A stretch of DNA of 64,000 bases from Woeseiaceae bacterium (GCA_028279985.1 JANQMR010000019.1:1-64000); one strand, 5' to 3'. Shown: positions 48,540 through 58,160, counted from the first letter of the stretch. A program made the numbers and translations. Notes: generated from the letters alone by a model not told the origin.

Positions 48540-49271
48540 ATGACCGAGAAAATCGTCGAAACCCCAAATGGCGCGATAGTGTACGACGAATCGATCGTTC
48601 GACATATCGACGATAGCCGCTTCGGGCCGGCCGGCTGGCCGCATGCGCAACCGTTACGGCGGGCCCTACGCGCCGGGGGGCGCGGCAACACGCTCTATGT
48701 CGGCAACGTGCCGCGGCAGTTCGTGTTACGGCATTTCGTTCGCGGCGGTCTGATCGGCAAAATCGTCGATGATCATTACCTCTGGATGGGAGCGGATCGG
48801 ACCCGGTCGTTCGCAGAATGGCGCCTGCTCGCGAAACTCGCCGCAAGCGGCCTGCGCGTGCCGCGGCCGGCGGCGGCGCGTTACGTCAGGCACGGGCTCG
48901 CCTACACCGCGGACATCATTACCGTGCGAATACCGGATGTCGTTCCGCTGTCGGAGCGTATCGCCGGGCGGGCGCCCGGCGATACCTTCTGGCAGGGCAT
49001 CGGCAAGTCGATACGCCACTTTCATGCCGCGGGCGTCTATCACGCCGACATGAATGCCTACAACCTGCAGATCGATGCCGCGGACCGTCTCTGGCTGCTG
49101 GATTTCGATCGCGGTCGCCTGCGCCCGCCGGGCGCCTGGCAGCAAAGGACCCTGAACCGGCTGCATCGATCGCTGCTCAAGATCAAGGCGCTCGATCCCG
49201 GGCTCCATTTCGGCGGCCACGACTGGGCGGCTCTGGTCGACGGTTACCTCAAAGCGTCGAGATCGGCGTAA
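48540..49271 (+). CDS. kdkA: 3-deoxy-D-manno-octulosonic acid kinase
   Basis: 243 residues. It phosphorylates Kdo of lipopolysaccharide inner core at position 4, as known in Haemophilus and Vibrio. It is a kinase-like fold protein with 'FVLRHFVRGGLIGKIVDDHYLW' near the N-terminus, catalytic loop HADMNAYN (168-175) and metal motif 'LLDFDRG' (186-192). Upstream 'GPAGWPHAQPLRRALRAGGRGNTLYV' is typical of KdkA. The end overlaps the convergent lpxL-type gene by 28 bp. The ATG has no obvious ribosome site. Confidence 0.93.
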   Translation: MTEKIVETPNGAIVYDESIVRHIDDSRFGPAGWPHAQPLRRALRAGGRGNTLYVGNVPRQFVLRHFVRGGLIGKIVDDHYLWMGADRTRSFAEWRLLAKLAASGLRVPRPAAARYVRHGLAYTADIITVRIPDVVPLSERIAGRAPGDTFWQGIGKSIRHFHAAGVYHADMNAYNLQIDAADRLWLLDFDRGRLRPPGAWQQRTLNRLHRSLLKIKALDPGLHFGGHDWAALVDGYLKASRSA

Positions 49272-50182
49272 TGGTCGGGATAAGCGGCCGGCAGGTTCTT
49301 GAACTTGCGGTGCAGCCAGAAGTACTGCTCCGGACAACGGCGAATGTGGTTCTCCAGCACACGGACGTATTGCTCGGCGTCCGCCACCGGATCGTCGCTG
49401 GGGAAATCCCGTAGCGGCGGCAGGATGCGCAATACGTAGCGGCCGTCCGCCAGTCTTTCGGGAAAGTAAGGCAGGGTGACGGCGTCGCCGAGCTTGGCCA
49501 GTGTCGATGTCGCCGTCGTGTGCATGCACGGCACCCCGAAAAAGTGCACGACGGCGGCGCCCTTGCGGTCGTAACTCTGGTCCGGGGCGTACCAGACCGG
49601 GCGGCCGTTCCTGAGGCTTCTGACCATGCGTCGGATGTCGCGCTTTTCGATCGTATCGTCGGCGGCTTTTTCGCGGCCCGTGCGCTGCAGCTCGGTGATG
49701 AACTCGCTGCGGTTCCTGCGAAACACGGCATCGAACGGCGGGCAGTTCAGGGACAGAACGCGGCCCGAGATCTCCAGGGTCGTGAAATGTGCGCTCAGGA
49801 GGATGACGCCCTTGCCCGCCTTCGTTGCCCGCTCGAGGTGTTCGAGGCCTTCGAGTCGCGTCATCGCCAGGTGCCGGCCATCGCTGAGCCAGCGCCCGAG
49901 ACCCATTTCCACCACCGACATGCCGAGCGCCTCGAAGTGGCGTTTCGCGAGAGCATCGCGCTCCGCGGTCGATAACTCCGGAAAACACAACTCGATGTTG
50001 CGGCGAACGATGGCGAGGCGGGTACCGCCGAAACGGTGGGCGAGCTTCCCGATCCCGCGTCCGACCCCCAATGCCTGCGGATGCGGCAGCAGGCAGACCA
50101 GGCGCAGCAGTCCGATGGCGAGCCAGACCGGCCAGGTGCGGGGTGTCCAGAAGTGGTACAGGGGTTTTCGCTGTTCGGCCAT
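49244..50182 (-). CDS. Lipid A acyltransferase (LpxL/HtrB family)
   Basis: 312 residues. An N-terminal membrane anchor ('WLAIGLLRLVCLLPHPQAL') is followed by the family order 'NIELCFPELS', 'EMGLGRWLSDGRHLAM' and the catalytic HX4E motif in 'LSAHFTTLEISGRVL', then 'VFRRNRS', 'YAPDQSYDRKGAAVVHFFGVPC' and 'RCPEQYFWLHRKFKNLP'. It transfers a lauroyl-type chain to Kdo2-lipid IVA at the inner membrane. Whether it is LpxL or LpxP cannot be told. It is paired convergently with kdkA, another Kdo-lipid A enzyme. Confidence 0.93.
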   Translation of the reverse strand: MAEQRKPLYHFWTPRTWPVWLAIGLLRLVCLLPHPQALGVGRGIGKLAHRFGGTRLAIVRRNIELCFPELSTAERDALAKRHFEALGMSVVEMGLGRWLSDGRHLAMTRLEGLEHLERATKAGKGVILLSAHFTTLEISGRVLSLNCPPFDAVFRRNRSEFITELQRTGREKAADDTIEKRDIRRMVRSLRNGRPVWYAPDQSYDRKGAAVVHFFGVPCMHTTATSTLAKLGDAVTLPYFPERLADGRYVLRILPPLRDFPSDDPVADAEQYVRVLENHIRRCPEQYFWLHRKFKNLPAAYPDHYADLDALR

Positions 50183-50290
50183 CCGGGCCAGCCCGACCGG
50201 TCAGATACTCGGGCCAGAGTCTATCGAACGGATTGCCGCAGAGCACGAAGCTCATTAGCATCTTCGCCGTATGCCGGTCGCCTGTTTGTT

Positions 50291-50315
50291 TCTGTGAACT
50301 AGTTGTGTCTGTGAA
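50291..50315 (+). repeat. 17-bp-period direct repeat, 2 copies
   Basis: tctgtgaa recurs at 50291 and 50308 with similar flanks, in the 209-bp spacer before the transglycosylase gene. Confidence 0.55.
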
Positions 50316-50391
50316 TCAGTGTCCTGTCAACAGAACCGAATCAGGCATTTGTCGAGCACTTAAACAATTGACACTTGATGAATTTGACTAA

Positions 50392-52386
50392 ATGACAAGC
50401 GCCAAAGCGATTTCATTACTGCCGATACTCGCGGCCGGCCTCCTCCGGATCGCGGCCCCGGCGCATGCCGAAGACCCGTTCCCGCTGCCCGCCGAACTGG
50501 AGCCCGATGTCGATTTCTGGCTGTCGATTTTCACGCGTTACGACAGCGACGAAGGTGTGTTGCACGACAACCGCCATTTGGGCGTCGTCTACGAACGCGT
50601 CGAATTGTCCGAAAAACTGTCCCGCAGGGAACGGCAGCGGCGCATCCAGCGCCGGCGCGAAGCGATTCAGGCCGCACTCAGATCGCTCGCCGGCGGCAAA
50701 CGCGACGGGCTGAGCGCCGAGGAAGCACGTATCCTCAGTCTCTGGCCCGAGGGCGTCGGCAATCGAAGCCTCAGCGAGGCGGTCGGACGAGTACGTTTCC
50801 AGCGCGGTTTGTCCGACCGGTTCCGCGACGGGCTGATTCGTGCCGGCCGCTGGCGCGACCACATCGAAACCGAACTCACGGCGCTCGGCGTGCCCGTCGA
50901 CCTGGCGGCGCTGCCGCACGTCGAGTCGTCTTACAATCCGGATGCGCGTTCGCACGTCGGCGCGTCCGGCATCTGGCAGTTTACCCGCAGCACCGGGCGG
51001 CGCTTCCTGCGCGTCGATCACGTCGTCGACGAGCGCAACGATCCGTTCGAGGCGACTCGCGGCGCAGGACGCCTGCTGGCTTTCAATTACTCGATCACCG
51101 GCAACTGGCCGCTGGCGATAACGGCTTACAATCACGGCCTCTCCGGGGTTCGCCGCGCAATGCGCCGACACGGCGACACGGCCTATGTCGACATCTTCAG
51201 GAACTATCGCGGGCGGACCTTCGGTTTTGCCTCGCGCAACTTCTACGTCGCTTTTCTCGCGGCCAGGGAGGTGGACCGGAATCCCGATCGCTATTTTCCG
51301 GGCGTTGTGCCCGATCGGCCGACCGACTATGCGCTGATCGAGTTGCCCGACTACGTGGCCGCGGCCGAGTTCGCCGAAGGACTCGGCGTGACCGAAAAGG
51401 AACTCGCGCGCCACAATCCGGCGCTCCAGCCCACGGTCTGGCAGGGTAGCAAACACATTCCTCGATCCTATGCCGTCAGAATGCCCAAGGCGCTGCTGTC
51501 GGCACCGGCCGACGAGCTGCTGGCCGCCGTTCCGGCAGGAAGCTGGCAGGCTCGGCAGTTGCCGGACCTGTTCCACACGGTTCGGCGCGGCGACACCCTC
51601 TCGGAGATTGCCGAGGCTTACGACACGCGGGTATCGACCCTGGTTGCGCTCAACGGCTTGGGCAGCCGCAACCGCATCAGGGCCGGCCAGCGCCTGCGAC
51701 TGCCCGCCGCAGGTCCGCCGCCGGCCGCCGCGGCTTCCGGGGACGTCGTTCAGGCCGCCGCCGCCGGGTCGGCCGACGCCGATACGCTTGCCGCCAACGC
51801 GACGAAGCCGGCCGCTACGCCGATCGATGCCGACATCCCGGCCGCCGAAGCCGACGAGTCGGCCGCGATTACCCTGGCGGAACTGGAGCCTGCGGCGCTG
51901 GTCGGCGGTCTGGCGACCAGCCTGGTCGGCACCTTGCAAACATCGCTGCTGTCCGATCCCAGCGATTACAGTGTCGCCGCCGACAATAGCGTCGAGGTCC
52001 AGCCGCTGGAAACCCTCGGTCATCTCGCCGACTGGCTGGGCATCAGGACGCAGCGCCTGCGCGACATCAACGGCCTGGCCTTTCGAAGTCCGGTCGAAGT
52101 CGGTCAGCGGATCCGGCTGGACTTCACGAGCGTCGATGCCGGCACCTTCGAGAGCCGCCGCGTGGCCTATCATCGCGCGCAACAGGACAGTTTCTTCCGC
52201 CGTCACCGGATCACCGGCGTGACCGAGCATGTGCTCGAGCCCGGCGAGTCGATCTGGGTACTCTCGCTCCGGCAGTACGACGTGCCCGTCTGGTTGTTCC
52301 GCCAGTACAACCCAGGCCTCGAGATGGCGCGCGTGCGCGCGGGCATGACGGTGCGTTTTCCGACGATGGTCACGGTCGATCCCTGA
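50392..52386 (+). CDS. LysM-containing lytic transglycosylase (MltD-like)
   Basis: 664 residues. A signal peptide ends near residue 26 (AHA/E). The SLT domain (about 165-310) has the catalytic Glu178 in 'LPHVESSYNPDARSHVGASGIWQFTRSTGRRF' and 'ITAYNHGLSGV'. Three LysM-like repeats follow at about 398-441 (clear: 'HTVRRGDTLSEIAEAYDT'), 532-580 and 610-660 (weaker), separated by an Ala/Asp-rich linker. It cleaves peptidoglycan in the periplasm. No clear ribosome site precedes the ATG. E. coli MltD is shorter (452 residues); the extra length is the linker plus the third LysM. Confidence 0.93.
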   Translation: MTSAKAISLLPILAAGLLRIAAPAHAEDPFPLPAELEPDVDFWLSIFTRYDSDEGVLHDNRHLGVVYERVELSEKLSRRERQRRIQRRREAIQAALRSLAGGKRDGLSAEEARILSLWPEGVGNRSLSEAVGRVRFQRGLSDRFRDGLIRAGRWRDHIETELTALGVPVDLAALPHVESSYNPDARSHVGASGIWQFTRSTGRRFLRVDHVVDERNDPFEATRGAGRLLAFNYSITGNWPLAITAYNHGLSGVRRAMRRHGDTAYVDIFRNYRGRTFGFASRNFYVAFLAAREVDRNPDRYFPGVVPDRPTDYALIELPDYVAAAEFAEGLGVTEKELARHNPALQPTVWQGSKHIPRSYAVRMPKALLSAPADELLAAVPAGSWQARQLPDLFHTVRRGDTLSEIAEAYDTRVSTLVALNGLGSRNRIRAGQRLRLPAAGPPPAAAASGDVVQAAAAGSADADTLAANATKPAATPIDADIPAAEADESAAITLAELEPAALVGGLATSLVGTLQTSLLSDPSDYSVAADNSVEVQPLETLGHLADWLGIRTQRLRDINGLAFRSPVEVGQRIRLDFTSVDAGTFESRRVAYHRAQQDSFFRRHRITGVTEHVLEPGESIWVLSLRQYDVPVWLFRQYNPGLEMARVRAGMTVRFPTMVTVDP

Positions 52387-52403
52387 TGACGCGGGAGTAC
52401 GCC

Positions 52404-52790
52404 ATGCGCTTTGCGATCAAGCTCGCGCCGGTGGTCCTGCCGGTGTTGGCCGCGGGGCTCTGGTTCAACGACGTACAGGACGGGGGGCCGTTCGTCGTTA
52501 GAAACCTGCTGCCGCTCGCAGTGCTGGTCGCCCTGGCGGCGCTGAGTCTCCGGCGCGGCGGCGGCCGCTGGGGCGGCGCGGGCTGGCGCCTGCCGCTCGG
52601 TACCCTCGGCTTCGCGATTCCGGCCCTGGGGCTGTCGGTCTACTTGCATCATGCCTATGCGGTGAACCTGGACGGCATGTTCAGCGCCGCGCCGGATCCG
52701 CAGCAGTTGTTTCGTTATCTGCCCGCCTACACCCTGGTCGCCGGCGCGATCGGCTTTGCCATCGGCTGGATCGTCGGGCGCAACATCTGA
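52404..52790 (+). CDS. Small multi-pass membrane protein, unknown
   Basis: 128 residues with about four hydrophobic segments ('LAPVVLPVLAAGLWF', 'LLPLAVLVALAAL', 'LGTLGFAIPALGLSVYLHH', 'TLVAGAIGFAIGWIVG'). The ATG at 52404 has GGGAG 6-7 nt upstream and is preferred over an ATG at 52386 that overlaps the transglycosylase stop (TGATG). I recognise no family. It is probably in the same transcript as the transglycosylase. Confidence 0.75.
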   Translation: MRFAIKLAPVVLPVLAAGLWFNDVQDGGPFVVRNLLPLAVLVALAALSLRRGGGRWGGAGWRLPLGTLGFAIPALGLSVYLHHAYAVNLDGMFSAAPDPQQLFRYLPAYTLVAGAIGFAIGWIVGRNI

Positions 52791-52874
52791 CGTGACGTGG
52801 ACCTTTTGTCGCGCGATGGAGTTTTGTTAACCTCGCACGCGATGGAATTTCCGAAGATGCTTTTTGGGCACGTG

Positions 52875-53396
52875 ATGCGCGACCGGTTTCGCAAGGCTCG
52901 GACGACGAGCCTGCTGCTGGCCGGCGTGATGGCGCTGGCCATGGCGGCGCCCGCGGGTTCGGGCGAGTTTCCGGTTGCGGACAAGGTGCTGGTCGAAAAG
53001 TCCGAACGCAAACTGCATTTGATCAAAAACGATGTCCCGTTCCGCAGCTTCGACATCGCACTGGGCTTGAGTCCGGTAGGCGACAAGCAGCAGGAGGGCG
53101 ACTTCAGGACGCCCGAAGGAACCTACCGGCTGGACATGCGCAATCCGGACAGCGAGTATTTCCTGTCGATCCGGATTTCCTATCCGGATTCCCGCGATCG
53201 CAGCGAGGCGCGCCGGAAGGGCGTCGACCCGGGCGGCGCCATCATGATCCACGGCCAGCCGAACGTACCCACCTACTCCGAGGCGTATTATCGGACCCAG
53301 GACTGGACCAACGGCTGTATCGCGGTTTCCAATTCCGACATGATCGACATCTGGCTCATGACCGACCACGACACACTGATCGAGATAAGGCCCTGA
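52875..53396 (+). CDS. L,D-transpeptidase (YkuD) family protein
   Basis: About 173 residues. The start is uncertain: the ATG at 52875 gives a clean basic signal peptide ending 'AAPAGSG', but ATGs at 52842 and 52857 or a GTG at 52797 are possible. The YkuD domain contains 'LVEKSERKLHLIKNDVPFRSFDIALG', 'GDFRTPEGTYRLD', 'GGAIMIHGQPN' and the catalytic 'DWTNGCIAVSNSD' (His and Cys present). It would form 3-3 or Lpp-type crosslinks in peptidoglycan. It sits next to a transglycosylase, so this is a small cell-wall cluster. Confidence 0.9.
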   Translation: MRDRFRKARTTSLLLAGVMALAMAAPAGSGEFPVADKVLVEKSERKLHLIKNDVPFRSFDIALGLSPVGDKQQEGDFRTPEGTYRLDMRNPDSEYFLSIRISYPDSRDRSEARRKGVDPGGAIMIHGQPNVPTYSEAYYRTQDWTNGCIAVSNSDMIDIWLMTDHDTLIEIRP

Positions 53397-53458
53397 CGGC
53401 GACCGGCTTCATCGGCGCGGAAGCGGCCCCGTCCGGACACGAGACGGTCGACGCGGCA

Positions 53459-54802
53459 GTGTGGCCCGAGGGCAGCCTCGAGGTCCTGTCCCGTTTCGAA
53501 GCCGATCAGCTCAAAAACAGCGGCCGGGGCGGCCTGTATCCGCTGTTGCGTCGTTGCATGCTGGCCGTGCTCAATTCCGGCAGCCAGATAGACGACACCC
53601 GAGCCGTGCTGGAGTGTTACAGAGACTTCGAAGTCGATTTCATACAGCACGATCGCGGCTTGAAGGTATCGCTCACGGGCGCGCCGGCCAGCGCCTTCGT
53701 CGACGGCAAGATGATTCGCGGTATTCGCGAGCATCTGTTCGCCGTGTTGCGGGACCTCGTCTTTACGCGCGGCGAGATCATCGAGGACGGCCGCTTCGAC
53801 CTCAGCCGATCCGAAAGCATCACCGACGCGGTGTTTCACATCGTCCGCAACGCGCGGCTCCTGACCCTGCCGGCGAACGTCAATCTGGTGGTCTGCTGGG
53901 GCGGGCACGCCATCGGCCGGGAGGAATACGACTACACCAAGCTGGTCGGGTACGAGCTCGGCCTTCGCGGTCTCAACGTCTGTACCGGTTGCGGACCGGG
54001 CGCGATGAAGGGACCGATGAAAGGCGCCACGATCGGCCACGCGAAACAGCGGATTCGCGACGGGCGTTACATCGGTATTACCGAACCCGGCATCATTGCC
54101 GCGGAATCCCCCAACCCGATCGTCAATTCGCTGGTGATCATGCCGGACATGGAAAAACGGCTCGAAGCCTTCGTGCGCCTGGGTCACGGCATCGTCGTTT
54201 TCCCGGGCGGCGTCGGGACGGCAGAAGAAATCCTGTACTTGCTCGGCGTGTTATTGCACCCGGACAATGCGGCGCAGCCGATGCCCATGATCATGACGGG
54301 CCCGGCCAGCGCGGAACCGTACTTCCGGCAGATCGACGCATTCGTGGGCGCAACCCTCGGCGAAGCCGCACGCGCACGGTATTCGATCGTCATCGACGAC
54401 CCGTCGAAAGTGGCCAAGGACATACGGGCCGCGCTCGACGACGTGCGTGAGTACCGGCATCGGCACGGCGATGCCTATTACTTCAACTGGCGGCTGACGA
54501 TCGATCCGCGTTTCCAGACGCCGTTTACAGCAACGCATGAGGCGATGGCGGCGCTTGAGATCGACGAGAGCCTGCCCAATCACGAGCTCGCGGCGAATCT
54601 CAGGCGCGCGTTTTCGGGAATCGTCTCCGGGAACGTGCGTGACGACACGGCAGCGATGATCGATGCGCGGGGCCCGTTCCAGATCAATGGATCGTCGCGC
54701 ATCATGCGTTTGCTGGATGCCTTGCTCGCCTCTTTCGTCGCGCAACGGCGTATGAAAATCTCGGGCGGCGACTATGCGCCGTGTTATGTCGTGAAAGCGT
54801 AG
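53459..54802 (+). CDS. ppnN: Pyrimidine/purine nucleotide 5'-monophosphate nucleosidase
   Basis: 447 residues with a GTG start. It aligns by eye to E. coli PpnN (YgdH, 454) along its length: 'SLEVLSRFEADQLKNSG', 'LAVLNSGSQIDD', 'FVDGKMIRGIREHLFAVLRD', 'VVCWGGHAIGREEYDY', 'NVCTGCGPGAMKGPMKGA', and 'VFPGGVGTAEEILYLLG' (LOG-type active motif PGGxGTxxE). The C-terminal 'FVAQRRMKISG' is conserved. It hydrolyses nucleoside monophosphates to base and ribose phosphate and is stimulated by (p)ppGpp in E. coli. Confidence 0.95.
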   Translation: MWPEGSLEVLSRFEADQLKNSGRGGLYPLLRRCMLAVLNSGSQIDDTRAVLECYRDFEVDFIQHDRGLKVSLTGAPASAFVDGKMIRGIREHLFAVLRDLVFTRGEIIEDGRFDLSRSESITDAVFHIVRNARLLTLPANVNLVVCWGGHAIGREEYDYTKLVGYELGLRGLNVCTGCGPGAMKGPMKGATIGHAKQRIRDGRYIGITEPGIIAAESPNPIVNSLVIMPDMEKRLEAFVRLGHGIVVFPGGVGTAEEILYLLGVLLHPDNAAQPMPMIMTGPASAEPYFRQIDAFVGATLGEAARARYSIVIDDPSKVAKDIRAALDDVREYRHRHGDAYYFNWRLTIDPRFQTPFTATHEAMAALEIDESLPNHELAANLRRAFSGIVSGNVRDDTAAMIDARGPFQINGSSRIMRLLDALLASFVAQRRMKISGGDYAPCYVVKA

Positions 54803-55011
54803 CGGCCGCGTCGACTGTGCTCGAGCTTATTGTCAAACCCCGCGCCGCGATTTCGCGAAAAGGCCGTTTCATTAAGTAAAAACTCGTCGTAATTCTCGGT
54901 AATTACATGAAATTATTATGAAAAATACCGGTCTGCATTGTGATGTAGTTCCTGGGAATTCAGGCCGCTGCGGCCTAAGATTCCGGCAAAGGATCGACTT
55001 GGGCAGACCTG

Positions 55012-55275
55012 ATGTCAGACAGCAAGCATCTTCGCTGGGCAGACGACTTCGATACACGCGAGAAGCCGGCCATCGACAAGACCGACGCAGCACTGTCGCC
55101 CGATCAGCCTGCTGCAAACGATGCCGACGGTTGGCGGCAGTACCGCCGCTGGATAAGCAAGGCGCCCGCGCCGAAGGGTCGCCGTAGCAGTATCGATCCG
55201 TCGCTGTACACATGGAAGGGTTACCGCAACTGGACCGAGCAGGTCCGTCGCGACTGGCCGGACGACGCTGAGTAA
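55012..55275 (+). CDS. Small protein of unknown function
   Basis: 87 residues, cytoplasmic and charged. The middle is rich in Trp/Tyr ('GWRQYRRWISKAP', 'YTWKGYRNWTEQVRRDWP'), giving a repeated W-x-x-Y-R-x-W pattern. No signal or membrane helix. No family is recognised. Its amino-acid pattern and third-position GC are like real genes. It begins 209 bp after ppnN; that spacer has no other feature I can support. Confidence 0.6.
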   Translation: MSDSKHLRWADDFDTREKPAIDKTDAALSPDQPAANDADGWRQYRRWISKAPAPKGRRSSIDPSLYTWKGYRNWTEQVRRDWPDDAE

Positions 55276-55601
55276 AACACTCGTCGCAAACGCGCATCGA
55301 AACCGCTGCCTTTTTCTTCAAACTGTAATCACCCGGGCCGTATCGTGTACGGCGCGGAACAGACGTCGCCGGACTTTGCCGGCCAGGCGATCGAATCGGC
55401 GCAGGAATGCAGGGCAGGGATGCGGGCGACGGCCGTCACACGGCGGTCGCGGTGCGCATACCAAAGCGGAACTGTGTCTTAATTTGGCGCATCGACCGAC
55501 CGGCTCTAGGCCGGGTCCGGGCAAGCTGTGATCTGTCTCACGGAGGCGGCACACGACCTGCTTTATAGTGCAAACAACGACCATTGATTGACGACGAAAG
55601 A
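55276..55601. other. Intergenic region with CRP-like site
   Basis: This 326-bp region has no convincing gene; a minus-strand open frame through it is Arg/Cys-rich and looks like a shadow. The right end holds a CRP-like palindrome and -10 box described separately. Confidence 0.55.
55527..55569 (+). promoter_or_regulatory. Putative CRP-dependent class II promoter
   Basis: TGTGATCTGTCTCACG (55527-55542) matches the CRP consensus TGTGA-N6-TCACA at 9 of 10 conserved positions. A -10-like TATAGT at 55564-55569 would place transcription start near 55576, so the site centre is at about -41.5, the class II position. No separate -35 box is seen, as expected for that class. Confidence 0.55.
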
Positions 55602-55808
55602 ATGATGTCAAGGAACCGCGCCAACAAGGATGGCCCCGTCGATTCCCCCGTCGAATCGTTGACCAACGAGTCTGCCCGGCAACGCTGGGACCTGTTCCAT
55701 CGCGCCATCGCGCACGCCAAACAATCCAACGACGCCGAGATGCGCAAAACGGACGCCCACGCCGACGAAGGCGAGAATACCGGTCCGGTAATGTCAGTCG
55801 TTCGCTGA
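55602..55808 (+). CDS. Small acidic protein, unknown
   Basis: 68 residues beginning at ATGATG with GAAAG just upstream (weak ribosome site). The protein is polar, with no Cys and no membrane segment; a helical part reads 'ARQRWDLFHRAIAHAKQ'. No family is recognised. A CRP-like promoter 30-75 bp upstream supports it being expressed. Confidence 0.55.
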   Translation: MMSRNRANKDGPVDSPVESLTNESARQRWDLFHRAIAHAKQSNDAEMRKTDAHADEGENTGPVMSVVR

Positions 55809-55858
55809 GTACTGCTGACTATATTGCTGATTGTTACGGCTGAGTATTGAGGAATCCG

Positions 55859-56116
55859 ATGCACCTGGAACGTCTTGCTCAATACTGGGACGACCTCGAC
55901 GACTGGTATTGGCTGATGGCGCTGAAACTGCAAAAAGCGAGACGAGTATCGCGCGCTGTGACACGTGCGGCCGCCGCACTGGCCGCGATCCTCGCCGGCA
56001 TCGTGTTTGCGCTGGCCGCCCCGCCGCTTGCGCTTGCGGCGGCCGTGTTGATGTTCGTGAGCTTGCTGTATCGCGTGCTTACCGGGCCGGCCGCGCTGCC
56101 TGGACGCCCGTTCTGA
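55859..56116 (+). CDS. Small membrane protein, unknown
   Basis: 85 residues. GAGGA lies 5 nt before the ATG. A Trp/Tyr-rich amphipathic N-terminus ('YWDDLDDWYWLMALKLQKARR') is followed by a double hydrophobic region (about 38-72), giving two membrane passes. No family is recognised. It lies 148 bp upstream of htpG. Confidence 0.68.
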   Translation: MHLERLAQYWDDLDDWYWLMALKLQKARRVSRAVTRAAAALAAILAGIVFALAAPPLALAAAVLMFVSLLYRVLTGPAALPGRPF

Positions 56117-56264
56117 GGAAATACGCAATGCCGGGCCTTGAAATGGCCCCGGCGGCCCCCACCTGAATCCCGATCTGCGGCTGGCCCGACGATTCGACGA
56201 GCGCGCATGCCTGGTCGGATACCCTGGCCGTCCGCAACGTCTTGGAAGCGCCGGGAGGGCCAGG

Positions 56265-58160
56265 GTGACGACAACAACAGGCGACCGGGAGACGCTCGGT
56301 TTTCAGACGGAAGTGCGTCAGCTACTCAAGCTGATGATTCACTCGCTGTACAGCAACAAGGAAATCTTTCTTCGAGAGCTGATCTCCAATGCCTCGGACG
56401 CAGCCGACAAGCTGCGTTTCGAGGCCTTATCGGCGCCGGATTTGCTGGCCGACGATCCGGAGCTCGGCATTCGCGTCGAATACGATCCGGACGCGGTCAC
56501 TGTCGCGGTCATCGACAACGGTATCGGAATGTCCCGCGTCGAGCTGATCGAGAACATCGGCACCATCGCCCGCTCCGGCACGGCCGAGTTTCTCGGCGCC
56601 CTGACCGGCGACCAGCAGAAAGACGCCAGCCTGATCGGGCAGTTCGGCGTCGGGTTTTATTCCGCCTTCATCGTTGCCGACAAGGTGGTCGTCGAGACGC
56701 GCCGCGCCGGCGAAGCGCCGGACGCCGGCGTGCGCTGGTCGTCGGACGGGCAGGGCGAGTACACGGTCGAGGGCGTCGAGCGTTCCGAGCGCGGCACCCG
56801 CGTGACACTGCACTTGAAGCCCGGCGAAAAAGAATTCGCCGAGGGTCCGCGGCTCGATGCGCTGATTCGCAAGTATTCCGATCACATCGGTTTTCCGGTG
56901 ACCCTGGTTGGCGGGGACGGCGGCGGCGAGGCCGAGCCCAAGGTGGTGAACTCGGCGACCGCGCTTTGGACTCGCTCGCGCTCAGAATTGTCGGACGACG
57001 AGTATCGTGAGTTCTACAAACATATCTCGCACGACTTCGCCGATCCGCTGTGCTGGAGCCACAATCGCGTCGAAGGGAAACGCGAATACACGAGTCTTTT
57101 GTACATACCAAAGACCGCGCCCTTCGATCTGTGGAATCGGGAAGCGCCGCGGGGCCTCAAGCTCTACGTGCAGCGCGTTTTCATCATGGACGATGCCGAG
57201 CAGTTCCTGCCCCTGTATCTGCGCTTCGTCAAAGGCGTCGTCGATTCGTCGGACCTGCCGCTGAACGTGTCCCGCGAGCTGTTGCAGCAGAACAAGGATC
57301 TTTCGGCAATGCGGGGCGCCTTGACCAAGCGCGTTCTCGACATGCTCGACCGGCTCGCGAAAAACGAGGCGGCGGACTTCGCCGCGTTCTGGAAGGAGTT
57401 CGGCCAAGTGCTAAAGGAGGGTCTGGTCGAAGATCCGGCGAATCGCGACAAGCTCGCGAAATTGTTGCGATTCGAGACTACGCGCACGGACGGGGACGGA
57501 GAGTTGCGGTCGCTGGACGACTACCTCGCCGGGGCCGACGACAGCCAGGACAAAGTCTATTACCTGTTGGCGGAGAATCGCGCGACGGCTGCTGCGAGTC
57601 CGCATCTGGAGAAACTGGCGGAAAAGGAGATCGAGGTGTTGTTGCTCACCGATCGTATCGATCCCTGGCTGGTGGACGCGCTTGCGGAGTATCAGGGCAA
57701 ACAGCTCGCCGATGCGGCGCGCGAGGGTTTGAGCCTGCCGGACGGTGACGGCGAGATCACGCAGGCAGCGACCAACGAGGCCCACAAGCCGCTGCTGAAA
57801 AAGATCAAGCAAGTGCTCAAGGACCGTGTCGAAGCCGTCAACGTCAGCCGCCGGTTGGTCGACTCGCCGGCCTGTGTCGTGTCCGGGCAGGACGAGCTCA
57901 GTCCGCAGCTCAAGCGCATGCTGGAGGCCGGCGGCCAGGCCATGCCGGAAAGCCGGCCGGTGCTCGAGATCAACGTCGAGCATCGGCTGGTAAGCAGGCT
58001 TGCCGGCGAAACCGACGATGCGCGATTCGGTGCCTTATCGGAGATCCTGCTCGACCACGCATTGCTGGCCGAGGGTTCGCAGCTCGCCGATCCGGCCGCT
58101 TACGTGCGCAGGATGAACCGCTTGCTCCTCGAGCTTGCTTCACCCGCCGAGCCGGGCTAA
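56265..58160 (+). CDS. htpG: Chaperone protein HtpG (Hsp90)
   Basis: 631 residues (E. coli 624). GTG start with GGGAGGG 5 nt upstream. The ATP-binding N-domain has '[16 protein letters not shown]', '[27 protein letters not shown]' and '[16 protein letters not shown]'. The middle domain holds '[18 protein letters not shown]' with the catalytic Arg, and the C-terminal dimerisation domain is present. It is a cytoplasmic ATP-dependent chaperone. No obvious heat-shock (sigma32) promoter was found upstream. Confidence 0.97.
   Translation: MTTTTGDRETLGFQTEVRQLLKLMIHSLYSNKEIFLRELISNASDAADKLRFEALSAPDLLADDPELGIRVEYDPDAVTVAVIDNGIGMSRVELIENIGTIARSGTAEFLGALTGDQQKDASLIGQFGVGFYSAFIVADKVVVETRRAGEAPDAGVRWSSDGQGEYTVEGVERSERGTRVTLHLKPGEKEFAEGPRLDALIRKYSDHIGFPVTLVGGDGGGEAEPKVVNSATALWTRSRSELSDDEYREFYKHISHDFADPLCWSHNRVEGKREYTSLLYIPKTAPFDLWNREAPRGLKLYVQRVFIMDDAEQFLPLYLRFVKGVVDSSDLPLNVSRELLQQNKDLSAMRGALTKRVLDMLDRLAKNEAADFAAFWKEFGQVLKEGLVEDPANRDKLAKLLRFETTRTDGDGELRSLDDYLAGADDSQDKVYYLLAENRATAAASPHLEKLAEKEIEVLLLTDRIDPWLVDALAEYQGKQLADAAREGLSLPDGDGEITQAATNEAHKPLLKKIKQVLKDRVEAVNVSRRLVDSPACVVSGQDELSPQLKRMLEAGGQAMPESRPVLEINVEHRLVSRLAGETDDARFGALSEILLDHALLAEGSQLADPAAYVRRMNRLLLELASPAEPG

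Noticed and set aside
55318..55611. Minus-strand 97-residue open frame
   Set aside because: Composition is Arg/Cys/Pro-rich, it overlaps the CRP-like promoter, and no ribosome site is seen.
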